From Ascidia mentula (taxonomy: Eukaryota > Chordata > Ascidiacea > Phlebobranchia > Ascidiidae): a DNA stretch of 64,000 nucleotides. A program made the position numbers and the translations under genes. Positions within the stretch are counted from its first letter, which is position 1. Each line of letters opens with the position of its first letter. A model generated the notes under the pieces. It made no database searches and was not told where the DNA came from. It worked only from the letters and a program-made list of their open reading frames with translations. Where the stretch lies: positions 7,135,001 to 7,199,000 of the forward strand of contig OX387199.1 of assembly GCA_947561715.1 (NCBI GenBank), given 5' to 3'. Below are positions 35,106 to 48,700 of this stretch, in pieces.

Positions 35106-38100
35106 ATGAGGACTCATAAGGATCGTAATAAAGACGCAAAAGCCATTCTTGATCGTCTAACGACAGATCTTGAAAGGAATCTGAGGATTATTGAGAGCGG
35201 TAAGAGGCAGACACTCAGGTTGCACTGCAATGAACAGAGGTGAGAATCTTCAGCATCGTAGAAAATATACTAAAACAGTGCAATTTTTCAACCAAACCCA
35301 AGCAGAAGTTCCTGTGAGCAGATATTTCCGGGTTTATCTTAAAATTTACCATCTACTGTATTAAACCGAGGTGCACGTTAAAAAATTAGGATCGTGACCT
35401 TCAAGAATTAAACAGGGAGTAAATCAGGGAAAATATTACGACAGCAGTTTGGCTAAGCCTCAATGTAGCGATCTATCATAATTCAAAGCATTGTATAAGC
35501 CGCCACTTCCCTTCGTCACCGAAGATACAAAACTTCTGGGTGTAACTGATCACATTTCAAGCGCTCCATGCTTTAAGTCCAAAGATGAACCTGGCATGTG
35601 TTTGGAACGTTTTGAATGTCGCTTTTAAGTTCTGGTATTTCCATTCAAACCTTTATATTCCAGTTTAATTGTATCTCAGAATGTTCAAAGGATTGTGGAA
35701 CTGTAAAATCATGTTCATGTCATTTCGCATTTTGAACAATCGGTAATTTAATTCAAATAAAATTGATTTTCGCCATCACTTTCAACAATGAATTGTACAA
35801 TATACGCTGTATGACGTAATCGGTGACTTGTGATAAAACATAAAATTAAAACTAATGTTGGGTAATTTCAGAGTATTTGCCAATTACTAAATGCAGCATG
35901 CCACTACGTATGGGCATTTTATTTCTATTGTGTTTGATACAATAATATTTTAAGACCATTCAAAAAGCATATCTTATATCCATAGTGGTGTTCATGAAAA
36001 TGTTTATTACATTTACGCACAACTCATAGTAAACTTATTTCTTGTCGTCAGGGCGGTGAAGTCCATGTTTCGTGTTATTCGAAAAAACAGCGGACATCTT
36101 GACTCAGCAGTGCCCACTAGCGGCAGAGAAGCACGACAAATAAGGTGAACAAGGAAGATATAAACCAAAAATGCCGTCGACAGAGGACGGTAAAGAGCAA
36201 CGTGGTTTGGAGCGTCTGTTTTTCTGAAAAAAATATCATTCGTGTTTTGGTTGAGTTTCAAAATATGGCGCCATAAGTTTGCAGTAAAACTAATCAATTT
36301 TAATCTGATCAAAACAACAAATGCGCACTTTTTGCCAAGAGCAAATCTGTCAAAAAAAAACAGGAATTGCCCTATAATGCTAGTGTTAAGAATATGCTTT
36401 AACGTATCAGTATTCACACAACTCATAAAGGAGTATACGGCAACATTATCTCTGCTGTTACATAAAATTGAAAAACGCTTTGACGGCAATTGCCAGCAAC
36501 CCTGTTTTTAAGTCTTTTAAATGTGGTCATGTTGGGTTTTGAAGCAGGTTTTAATTTATGTAATAAAGGAGTGTATCACTGTGACCAACTTCAAAAAATA
36601 TATACAAACCTATTAGCCGTTAAAAGGACAATAAATGGCATTTCTGCAGGAAGTAGACTTCGTTGCTGTTGGAATTTGTAAATTTGAAAATGCGTGGTCC
36701 AAACTGAACATGACAAAAAAACGACAATAAAACGCCGAAGCGAACGGGTTCAAAACTTTATTCAACAAAATACACATATTTCAAGCGAAACTGCTTACGT
36801 AAACTACCAAAAACCAAGGCAAATACGCACGAAGCGTTGACCCGACAACGTTCAAATACAACATGACATTCCTACGGCGTCGGCGAGCATTTTACAGTGG
36901 GCTCATTGATGATCCCACATTGGATAGTGTTTACGCAGGTCGCCCCCCAATCGTGCAGCGAACAGTAAATTAAAATCGGGAGAACCTAAACAACGGCTTC
37001 CTACCGCTTTCGCGGCGAATTCCCTTTGAAGTGGCGGGAGCTGCTGTCGGATGCCGCTAAATTGCGTCTTTTTGGGCAATATTAGCTTAAGAGAAGTGGG
37101 CGTAACTGGGGAGGCGAACGGCTCCTTGTGAAAGCCGCGAAAAACGCTTGCGAGCGTTTTATTAAATCACGATCGTGCAACTTGCCACGTCTCTTTCCCG
37201 AATTCCCAGCTGCGTTGATCTTCCTATCACTGTGACGTCATGAATTATGACGCGCGCGCGCCTACTTCAAAGGCGTCGTGCCGACGATTGTGACTTGGGC
37301 GCCTTTGATGTGCTGTGATCGTATTTGACGTGGCGCAGACAAAGCACCCGCAGTATTCTGATAGATTTCGGTTATTAGCTGGGAGGCAGTGCAGACACAG
37401 GCAAAATGTGCCCACCATTTTCCCGTTTCATTGTAAAGCATTCACGGTGCTTGTGTTCCACTAACAAGAACTGATGATTCAGCTTTGTTTTGGTGGTAGC
37501 TGGAGGGGTCACAATGTACCCTTTCTGGAGGGGTCACAATGTCCGTTGCCCGAAAAACACTTCAATGAATGGAATACAAATACAAGGTTCGTACAAGCTG
37601 CAGGATTGTTTTCTTGTACTGGCCACGTGTAGTGCTGCTGAGCAGTAAATTTAGTCCATACGTGAATTGGTCAAGACATTTCTCCCTTCACTAAAAACAA
37701 CATGAAAATATATGTCCCGGGTTTGCGCAAGACTTCGCTTTGCAATAGCCGCATGAATAACTAAAACACTGAGATGCCCGGTTGTAAATGTGTATATATT
37801 TTCCTTGAGCAGTGGTATTCAACCTGAATTCTATCGTGTACCTTCCCACTTCAAAGTTCTGCAGCCACGAACCACCTGCGTTTAGAGGAAAATTCGTCCT
37901 AACGACCTTTAAGGTGCTGCCAAACTATCATATAATATTTAGCTGTTGAGCATGGAAACAAAAGGATAAACTAGTGACAAAAAAAGTTTATTAACGGTTG
38001 TCATAAATGTTTTTCATTTATTTCAACATGATTCAGAGGTGCATTGTTCGCACTGAACAGCATTCTCGTGTACCACCCGGAGTGCTTTCTCGCACCACCA

Positions 38101-40111
38101 GTTGGATAACGCTGGGCTATAGAGGATAAACAATTGAGGATTTTTCTGTAATGGCACTCAGCTGACCCGAACGGGGGTAAATGACGAGCGATCGGGTCAT
38201 GTTCCCGCTTGTGTATATTCACACTAAGCCCCTCTCCTCTGGTTCCATTAGAGCGAATTACGTCATAATCTCCAAGTCACGATTTTCAGTCAATGGTCCG
38301 TGAAGTATTTTCAAAATACAACCTCTCATTTATCGTCCCTTGCGCTTTAAATAGGCCTGCGACAAAATTGCGATCAATTAACACCCGAAAGTCCTGTTTC
38401 TTCGACTGCTGTGACGAGTGACGCCTTTATGGGTGTGGATAATGACCGGTGGCGGCGTGAAAACGGACAAATTTTGATAGGAAAGTTCCCCCCTCGCTCC
38501 GATGACGCTGCATTTCTCCTGATTTGACGACGTATTTCACAGTGAAGAGTTTTAAGGGCGTTGTTGTAACGGGAATGACGTAATGTTTCTATAAAACTGA
38601 GAGGAGTCCAATTCAAAACACACCCTCGTGTTTTCAACCAACTGTTTCCTTGAACATGATGTTTGAAAACGAGATACAGTACATTTTACATCTGCTATTA
38701 CATTGATTTCAGATACGCATGCTTACTTAATGGATAAAGTCATGAACCCTGTGGTATAAAGGAACATAAGTTTTTCATTTTTTTCTTGGAAAGAAATTAA
38801 GATCATCCAGTTTCTGATCAGTTTCGTCGACTTGAATCAACCGAACCACCTTTTTCCAAACGTTTAGCGTTGTGTAATTTCAAAACCCAGCGCAACTGTA
38901 TTTACCAAAACAGACACAAATTATCTCCATTGGAAAATGTATTGCGCATGAAGTATGAAAAACAGCATTTCAAGTTAATAAGATTAAATTGTTAGGCTTT
39001 AAATTCGCAACTGCTACTGTTCCGAATACAATGAGATTCACGCCCTTTGCCAACATATTTCGTATGTTCCACTCACATATGAGGTGGCTAAGCCGTTGAA
39101 GTAAGCAACATTTTAGCGTTTACACTTGTCAAAAAACTAAGACGTATTACGGGTGGGCCAACCACAGGTCAAAGCCCCACCCGGCAATAAACCGCATTAT
39201 GACGTAAATGCATGGGGAGAGGGGATTGCCTGAAAGTTTCACTGGCCATTTTGCAACACGCACTTGCGTCTGAAACCTCCGCGCCAAATTTTAATCAAAC
39301 AACTCACCACAAAAAGACCTCTGACGTCACTGGGGCGATTCACTTGCCTTTTGTGAGGTCACAGTTCAAATTGCCGTAGTTTAGGAACGCGAGGCGATGC
39401 GTAATCCCGTTGTTTTCAGAGCAGTGCACTCCAGTGCTCGTTTACGCGTAAGTTTCTTGTATGTTGTGCCAACATTCCGGTGAAAAATGTGACACCGGGA
39501 CCAAGGAACGAAAAATGCCGCGAAACATTCGGTTGATTAAGTGCGTCAGTGTTGTTTTGACAAAGTGTTTGTTTCGTCACCAAGCCAATTGTTGCGTCCA
39601 TTATGCGTCATGAGTGATGAAGGCGCTCGGCCACCCACACATTCCGTGGAACGGGTCGACTTTTCCCACAGAATTGTAACAATTGGCATAAACCAATCAG
39701 CGCCAGACACCTAAAGAACTCATTTTCGAAAGAAAAGTTTGGTAATGGACAAGTAATGTTCATACAGCGGCATGACTGGCAGGATCGCCCCACATTGCAG
39801 TCTAACTGGACGATTGCCGCAACGAAATCATTGAAAATATATAGATTCGTAAAGCTAAAACAAGAAATAGCGTTACCACTTTCCCCTATTTCCGCACGTT
39901 CACATGGCGAAGCTGATTAGCCTTTTTATCCTACAGAAGCAAACTTGATTTCAACCCACGGATGTCGTTCGGATTGGTCGACTTCCAACTGGGACTGACG
40001 TCACAGGTTGCTCGCGAGGAATACCGTCTCGATTATGACGTCAATCACGTGATCCGCAGGTATCGCGGGAAGAAGAAAATGAAGTGGCCTTCCAAAGTGG
40101 AGTCGACCTAG
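35106..40111 (+). CDS. Small basic orphan protein, probably two exons
   Basis: Exon 1 (35106-35239) starts MRTHKDRNKDAKAIL and ends at an AG|GTGAGA donor. Exon 2 (39937-40111) starts after TTTTTATCCTACAG and ends with a stop after KWPSKVEST. The outgoing phase of exon 1 matches exon 2 exactly, giving 102 residues; further exons in the 4.7 kb intron cannot be excluded. The product is charged, with a likely N-terminal helix (ILDRLTTDLERNLRIIES) and a very basic C-terminus (RRYRGKKKMK). No known family comes to mind. Exon 2 by itself is convincing because of its clean acceptor and continuous protein-like frame; the pairing with exon 1 is inferred. Confidence 0.5.
35240..39936. other. Long intron of the small orphan gene, no exon supported
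   Basis: AT-rich sequence with only short, two-strand open frames. A two-copy direct repeat of CTGGAGGGGTCACAATGT lies at 37,500 and 37,525. A perfect TCF/LEF consensus (CCTTTGATG) lies at 37,302 and a CRE octamer with other CG-rich sequence around 37,190-37,290. Confidence 0.4.
37500..37542. repeat. Two-copy direct repeat, 25-base period
   Basis: CTGGAGGGGTCACAATGT occurs twice with seven bases between the copies. Confidence 0.8.
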
Positions 40112-42639
40112 ACTATATCTGCGATTAATTTTGGTTTTACTTTTTAATATCAGTTGTTTACCTTAATATATTTTGTACAATCCAAACAGCTACCAAAAAA
40201 GCAAACAAATGCAGTGTTATTCCAGTTTTATGCAGTAATTAATTTTGATGTAATGTTTTTCCGTCTGCGCGAATTTAGTAGTTCAACATTGTCTTTTTTG
40301 TATAAAATTACGTGTCTCATGTAACCAAGTACTTTCGCAAGATGCGAGGTGTCTTTATTGCGTGCATTGAATACATACATGGATTTCTTTTGAAGTTCGG
40401 CAAATTGTCTCGTGAAAAAAGATCAGTTTAAATGAACCATCAACTTTACAATATAGCTGCCATTAAAGTGAAGATCAATTCTTATTTCAAACTTATTATC
40501 TCTCCCGAGTTGTTCTTATCTATTATTACTCGTTTCCCGACGTTTTCATCAGATCCGTTGCTTGTGCCAGGCGTTGTTCAGAGTCTGTTGGAAGTAGCAG
40601 AGAACCTTTTCTAATTTTCAACCCGTTTTGTATTGCTTTTTTTACGAGTAAAAAAGATGACTGGTTTTAGCCCGCAGAAATAAACGTTTCCGCGCTGCTT
40701 GTGATTGCTCAAACAATCCAGGATTGCATATTGCTTGACAGGTTTGACAGTTCAGCTTGATTTATCTTACAAGAAGTACCAATAAATTTTACTAAAGTGT
40801 TTTCCCGTGCAGGGTCATGGAAACTATCGATCACATCAAAAAAGCACCGAACCAATGCACTTTCACTCCTTAGCCACAGAACTAAACCGAACCCCAAAAC
40901 GTGACTATGGGGCCGAAATACCAGCTCCCCATATGGAGATCGAGTGCCAGTGAAAGTAGACCACTGAGTACATAACGCATTCACCCTTATACAGACAACG
41001 GGCGCACATCCACAAAGGTCTCCACGGCGACTAGCAACACCCATCAAAGGGGCTTTGCAGAAACGACATATGATCTGTGTTGTAGGGCATACGGAAAAGC
41101 AACACTAAAAATAGCGCATTAACTTTGGAGGCTGAACTCCACCACACTCTGGGGAGCTTGTGGCTGGGGTGTTTACAATACAGCCACAAAGTAAGCACTG
41201 TTCAACTGCAATCTGACCGTTTGTTTGCTTGAATTTTGAGTGTGACGGCGGTTTCGTTGTGCATAAGTTCTGCAAACAGAAAACAGCGCACTGGCGCCGA
41301 AAAACAAAACGTTGTAGTTTCTGATTACAGGCGGGTTCAAAGATGAACCCCTGCCTTTCTTGCATTAGTAGGTTAAAATAGAAACAAGAAAGGTGCACCT
41401 TCAAAAAAAGGAATTGAACTTACAAATGATTACATAGAAATGTTTATGTATAAAGCATGAATCTTCAACTGACAACTTCGATTGGTCTTGGATTTGAACT
41501 TTTGATGTGTGTATTTTATAGAAATGTAAAAATATTTACGAGCTGCATTGGTGTTTCTAAATAGTCGTCTATATTATACACTTACGTTGCATTTACACAC
41601 AGGGTCGTATTGGTGTTCCTTGCTTTCAATCGTTTGTAGTTGCGAACCCAAACCACCCGCTGGCGGATTTAAGCAACATGAGTTTCAAAACAAACTCAAC
41701 TGGTACTAGTAATTGTAAACATCCGAGCACTGTAATTGATAGATTTTCCAACAAAGTCGTGCTTCTGTAACCTGGTATTATGTCACGGCAATTTACAAGC
41801 AGCATGAACGTAGCTTTTCATTATCCGTGGAGTTACTATTATTCCAATGGCAGAGAACCGGTAATTGGGCTCTGAGGTGTTGCACGATTTTTACTGCGAC
41901 ACGTGTACGCAGGTGCTTGCCACATGCCACAGGAAAACGATTGTCGGATGATCCCGTCTCTAATCGCACGCGTGTGCATGAGGGAAGGGTCCAACGCACC
42001 GCACCGTGGATATGTGGATACATTGAATGGCAAAAAATGTAAAGAATGTACACGCTGACGTGGTGACAGATCGCAAAATTGGTTTCAAACTGTCAATCTT
42101 ATGTGTTCTTGCTCCAAAAATTTTTTGCTCCTTTTTATATTTATTTGCTCCAAAATTCCCCAGAACTTCAGAAAATTATCATAACTTAGTAGCAAAGGAG
42201 CCGTATATTGAGTCATAATGATCAGTTACTTCTGCTTGTTATCAGTTTCGCAGCATTAACGTGCAAAATATAAAATAAAAATAAAAAGACAGCGCATTCA
42301 ACTTTGACAAGCTTCTCAAAACTATAAGAAAATACGTAATAGCGTTTTTGACCGAAGATTGAAAACCAAAGAATCGTGCTGGAAAACAACGACACTGTCG
42401 CGTGCGAGCAATTGATATTTCTCAGTTACACTGAGCTTGATATTGCAGAGGAAGAAACCGCGAGGAACACAGGAGTAGGGGATAATAAAATGATACTGAT
42501 AAGCCTGTTTGAAAAAGTAAACTGTCTTGTCCAATCTAGCAACTAAAAAATATGCGTACGTACAAAACAAACTGGTTGTACGTAGGTTACGTGTACACTT
42601 TTGCCTTCGAGTCAACACACCAAGGCAAAATAAACCATA

Positions 42640-42759
42640 CAAACAGAGACTATATCATGAAGCAACAAGGCTCAGATTGAAGTCAGCAGATTTATTTGCA
42701 AAAAAATCGATTTCGCTTATGTAAGCATCGTCAGTTTCTTATTCAAACAGAGACTATAT
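42640..42759 (-). repeat. Spliced-leader-like dispersed repeat (copy 2) with flanking direct repeats
   Basis: About 88 bases shared with the copy at 25,855-25,965 lie between two identical 16-base direct repeats (CAAACAGAGACTATAT at 42,640 and 42,744). The flanks look like a target-site duplication left by retroposition. The minus-strand 5' end reads GTTTGAATAAG, which matches the end of the Ciona leader. Confidence 0.6.
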
Positions 42760-45700
42760 GGTAATATCTTTTAAAATAATAAAAAAATGTTTAATTTTAG
42801 AAACACTTGCGTCTTTAAATTAGACATCGTGTTTTACAAATCCTTGTTCAAGACTGCATTGTTTTCCAACCTTTTGAAATCGGGAATAAACCTGTTACAT
42901 CACAATATAATGATACAATGTTTTCGAATAAGAGAGAATGCGGTTGAGCATCTCAGGTTAAATCCGTAAATAAGCAAAACGTGAGGCTGCATCGCAGTGT
43001 ATATCGCGGTGAGTGGAAAGGTGGTTTTTGAGTGTTTGACGTGCCACGGTGCAAGAATGCTTCTACTATGATGAATATAAACTGCTTGTTGTATAAAGTT
43101 AACGTAATTTGACATTGCAGGAACATAATTTTTTTTGCATTGCACGTAGTTGGTCCCAACAGCTACCGACGTTTCTCAAGCACTTAAACCCACTTGAAAA
43201 TAGGAAATTAAAATACACAGTTACATGTATTTCGGTCGTAAATTGCTTTAACATTTAATCAGTTCTTACAAAAGTCTAGTGGTGGATTCCCAAACGAACA
43301 AATCTTAAGTTAACACTAAGCCAATACCTTTCTTCTGCACCCTCGGGTGAACATGGATGACTTTTATCGTAATGTGCAAAACCAGGGTGGGACAAGGTTC
43401 AAAACACATGCAAAGTGGTGAGAACACAAACCCATCCAATGGATCAGTGCGAAAACCCCGCCTCAAACTTTCTCCTTGAGGTTAACAGGGTCACCTGGAA
43501 ACTCAACGAACTCTCGTTGACATTTCACGGCCGTTTTGTACGGGTCGCGCAGGTGCCCTATACGTTCAGCACCACAGGACAGTTGCACTGAATGACGACG
43601 GTGCTGCGGTTTGCGTGAGTCTAGTCCAAGACATGAGGATCAGGCGGACAGCAGACGCCGCCCTTTGATGCTCTGCCAACTGTCGCCGCAACAAAGCGAA
43701 AAGAACAAGCGAAAGCCACTCCATCGCGGCGGTAACGCGACACGCAAAAAGCTGCGATCGTTAATTAAACAGCGTCGACATTTGGGCTATCCAGCCACGC
43801 CCCAACGATAATCCATGTTGGGTCACGCCTAAAGAGTCGGAGGACTCTACGCCCAAAGCCGCGATCGAATTGTTTTGATTCGCTTGCAGGGACTTTCGTA
43901 AACAATTACTCGGCATTTGAAGAGTGCCCCGGTCGACAAATCACGATGTTTGTCTTCCTACTATAGCGCATTCCTCCCACACAACCATTGCTTATGTAAC
44001 TCCTGCACTTTGTCGCATGATCTTAATACGCGCACTTTTTTTAATAAATCCACACTTTAAATAGTGGTGGTATGTACAATGTATATTAGCCATCAATAAC
44101 AAGAGGCCGGTGTGTCCGCAGCTTTTATCTCGTGTAAAAATCAACGTAGAAATGCAAGGCGTGACATGGTGTTTTTACGATTAAATCTTTACAAGACGTT
44201 GTTAATTAAAGTGATCTTATTGCTTGGCATGCACCACTTTTGATTCCAACACGAGATATAGCTACGAGACGTAAAGGTATAGCAGAAGAGTAGCAGGCGT
44301 CAAGCCACAGTGCAATCAAACCTTATGCCACGAAGTCCATTCTATAATTGCGTGTGAAGCGGAATTCTAAGTAGGTCGTTATCATCAGTGTATACAAGAT
44401 CCAAATCTTCAGCCGCCAGATGCAGTTAAGCAATGCCAAGCCCCGTATACTGCGGACGGTACACCCGAATGTACCATAAGGTTAAATACTTGGCTTCAAA
44501 GACTTATCTTGCAGTATTATCGCGATATATCTTTGTTTTTGCGGTTGCCACGTGCCAAGTAAATTCCGCGCTTACATTTGGGCCCAGCTGTGTTGGCAAA
44601 GAAACTTTCAAACTCTTCTTTTGTTGGCATTTTTCTTAGCTATCGGATCAGGCCAATGTCGCACTTTTGTTTGGAATGCAGGTCTACCAACACACAAAGC
44701 ATTATACAGTGTAGGTACACGAATTTTCTTCCAAAACTTCCAAGAGCCACCGAATCAATTTAAATCATTCGCGTAATTGGGAATTCCCGTCTGATTTTTA
44801 ATTTATTTCTGTAATCGATTTCTCTTTGAAACAAAGCGACAGAAGAATCGTCACTAACTCATGTAGGGGGGGAGTTAATTCAAACAAATTGCAGAGTAAA
44901 TACGCCCAAGGAGGGTGTGACAGGAGGTGTTGCGACAAGACCAGGACAAGGTCATGTCCAGTTAGCAGCAGTACCTCTGTGACTCCACGGTGGCGACAAA
45001 TTATATCCGTTCCGACCTCTCTACGATGTAGGGTCGAAATATAAGTACGGGATGTTACTTTACCGCAGCATCCGCCAATCGCATGCAGAGCTTTGCAGTG
45101 CAGCCACGTGGAAAGCCGCAAAATTCATAATCTCAAGAGCAATTACGACCGAAATAACCCGACTTCAGACCCTAATGGTCGTGTAATTTGCCTATTGCTT
45201 TCAAGGGGCGGCGATCATTACCTCGAGTGTTTATGCCTCCTCTGCCGACCGAAGCGGGCAAATCGGCGGCAATATGTTGCAGAGGCCACCTTCCATTGGC
45301 ACCGGGAGTCGCTTAGTGCCGGCAGATGCCACAGTGGCAAAATAGGCGCTCATTACCTCGGCCAAAGTGGCTATTAGGCGTCGAAAAACTGCTATTAATC
45401 ACAACATTATCCGCAGATAAAGGTGGATTCGAATAAATTTGCGCGGAAATGGACATGGACCTGTCTGTCGAGATCGACAGGCCCGATACTAATTCTGGCA
45501 CTTGGATAAACAAAACGCTCCTCTGGGGGCTTAATTGTCCGGGCGGTCAATTATTCTCCAGCCGACGAGACGCAGTGGCACACGCGAACGCGGGAATCGG
45601 CTTTGAATATTTTGCATAGCGCAGTACCGAGATTTGCGTGGTTGTCTGTCAATCATAAGCATCAGAGGTCCAGAGGTTGGTCCGCCCACTGCTCGCTGGG

Positions 45701-48700
45701 CGCGCGTTTATCGCGAATTCTTCGTATTCGTCTTTTATCTTGGAACCGCTTTACGCAAATATGCCCCAGAAAAATGTCAACACCGGCCCAGGGAAAAACA
45801 TTTCAGCAAATTCTGTTTGCGGAAGGGATTTTTCGGAGGCCTTGTCTCCAGAATAAATATGAAATTAGGATAAGTCTAGGTTTGCCTTTCGCATGATAAC
45901 AAGGCTCCTCAAGTCCTATCGATCAAAGCAGCATTAAGAGCCGGAGTTATGAGCACCAAAGTGGATGTCAAGGGACTTTGCCAGGACAAACATACCCATA
46001 ATGATCGCATTTCGGGTTGGACTTTTGTACCTCGTAAGGAGGGTTTGCAAAAGGCTTTTGATTGGTGAAATATGTGGCCGGTGCGTTCCCACGGTGCAAG
46101 ATTTTCCGTCTGCAATAGACGGGCACACACGCGTGGATGCCACATCAAACTGTTATTAAACCAATGCGATAGCCACATGTCGGGAAGTAACGATGAAAGA
46201 AACCCCGACGAATGGAAAGTCCACCAAACGCCGGCCGTAATGTCAGGTGCGATTATTCAACACTTGAGCGCACCGGACCCCCTCGAGAGGCGGACGACGC
46301 GACGCTAAGGATCGTGTATGCTTGCAGCGACAGTCGAGAGGCAACGCAAATACGAGAGTCAACATCAACCCGGAGTGGGGCAGGTCGGGTTGGCGACGCG
46401 GAGGGTCTCAATCCTGTCATAGTCAGCCATCAATTACACACGTTATTGGAGCGCTTATTGTGATTCCGTTTCGCGGTGTTTGTGCTTTTATTTCGTAATC
46501 TGTGCAGACCCCCTTCGAGATTCAGGGTACTAGCATGCGACCTTGGTGGGCCGACTGCGCCCAGTTGGCCTCTCAAAATCTCGACGAGGCGACGTCGCTT
46601 GAGTTAGCAATTACAGACAATTAAACCTACTGAATTGAAACATATCTAAAAGCGTTCACATCAGAAGGATAACACCTGTTCCACTTTTCTCGATCCTTGG
46701 GTTTGTGGAAGCATTCGGTTAATCATGGTCCAAGTCATTCATCAATTTATTTAATTTTCAAAGCAAGTCCTATAAAAACAAAACTCGGCTTTTCCCCCTT
46801 GCTCACATATATCGAAAAAGGGCTTCGTAAACCGTGTTTAAAAAGCATACGTTCACATTTTCCAAAATCACGATCGGACACGATAAAGGTGGCATGCCAA
46901 CCCACCTCAACGTATTTCGTGTCCTATAGGGGAAGCGATGTTACGGATAAATTCGTCACGAGTTTTTGGTCGTGGACACGACAGACATCAAACCACTACA
47001 GTTGTGCTTCCACAGAAGGCATACATGCTCGTACAAACTTACTGGGCAAAGAATTTAACATAAAAGAGAAGATTTTGTTCAGCGTCATCTTGCCTGCCGT
47101 TATCATTGGATGATAGAAGGTGTTTTGTAGAATTAAAACACCAAGGAACCGCTTGCTTACAATAATTTGAAATACAATAGTCGCGTATATCGCAAACCAA
47201 TGCCAAGTACACAAAGCCAAGGAAATTAGTTGGATCATTTAGTTATTTTGACATTTTTTTGTTGACCTACGACCTCGTTAAAATATACGCTCGGTCAACA
47301 TTGACTGCTTCTTTTAAACATTTTACTCAAGTAAACAGTCGAACTTTTCCAAAGCCACTCATATGTTTACGCTTCATGGAGTTGAGAATCACCCAGCGCA
47401 CATATGCGAAAGGAACAACTCAGACAATGGTGATGAGCGACTACAAATCGTACAAGGCACGTCACATCGATGTCAAACATCTCACAGCACGCAAGTCGAC
47501 CTTGCGACGATCGCAAATCTGCACGTTCGGCACACTTTCGCTCCTGTATCAGAAGCGTCACTAGCGCTGCCGTTGTTACGTCATAAAAAGGCGCTCGCTT
47601 TTGTTTTTGATGGCTATGCGCAGCTCGTTGCAGACGGCCCGACGCCTTTGATCGAAAGCAGCGATGCGTGACAAAGAGAGCGGGGCCACGCGCCGCCTTT
47701 GATGTGCAACGAGGCGTGACCTGTTGTTGTCAGCGCGCAGTGTTCGAAATGGCTAAAATTAAGCGAGCGCGAGTCGGGTGTCTTTCGCGAATGCCTATAC
47801 GAGGAAACGGCCTTCATCACTTACTTGAGGTCCGGTTGAGGACCGTCAGCACGTAGACGAAACGTCGAATTCGGGGAGGTTATGCGTTACGTCAAATATT
47901 ATTGAATGTAAATAAACCGCACCAGTGCCTGGTTGTAATTACTTGAAAAGTTGGAATCCAGCCGCCAAAATTTTACCAGTCTTGTGATAACACTGTTTGT
48001 GGGCTTACAAACGTGATGGTGTAAAGCACCACCAATTACGGAGTAATGAAAAGCATTTTAAAACCCATTATTCAGCTTCAAAACGTGGTTGTGAACGCAA
48101 TGTTAAAGTAATACATGAAAAAAAGATACATATGACGAACTTTCTTATAACAGATAGTGAGGAACACACATAGCAACGGCGCAATGACCGAAAAAGGCAA
48201 GAGCGAAGTGCGTAATTTCCGGGCACCGACAAAAAATGCCAGCCATGTACAGCCAGAAGTCTTACACCGTTGTGTCGGCGAAGTTAGGCGACCCCTTTCA
48301 TCCACAAAAAATACTTAACAGACTTCCTGAAGCGAGGCGGTGGACAGTGCTTTGAAGACACGACGCAACTGGCCGCCTCGGCTGCAAGGATTTGCCGTAT
48401 AATGCGACAGGAACAAATTCTGCTGTGCGTTTCATCTCGCGTCAAATAAACGGGGAGACAACAAAGTCGCGCCTGTCGAAAAGAAACGGACCAAGAAAGA
48501 TTATTCTCAAATCAAGAATTTAGCTGTGATTTTTTTTTGTAATAACTGTGAATAATTATGTGAAGCCAACTGTTTGGGTTAATCGCAGTCACATCGCACA
48601 TTGTATCAAGTTTTTAGCAATATGATTTTGGCCCTAATCTATTGAACTTAAACTTCCACAAATATATACTATATGTTGCTTATATGCGGAGTATACCACA

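Noticed and set aside
41105-41404. Cysteine-containing minus-strand frame
   Set aside because: An acceptor-like TTCTGTTTGCAG precedes it and a stop follows, but no partner exon with matching phase was found and the sequence does not resemble a known cysteine domain.
41827-42053. Overlapping open frames on both strands
   Set aside because: Three frames open at once in a CG-richer patch with no splice borders, start context or protein-like composition. This is the usual effect of few stop codons in GC-richer DNA.
46072-46463. Plus-strand frames in a CG-rich patch
   Set aside because: Several frames overlap on both strands with no splice sites in phase and no recognisable motif; considered chance.
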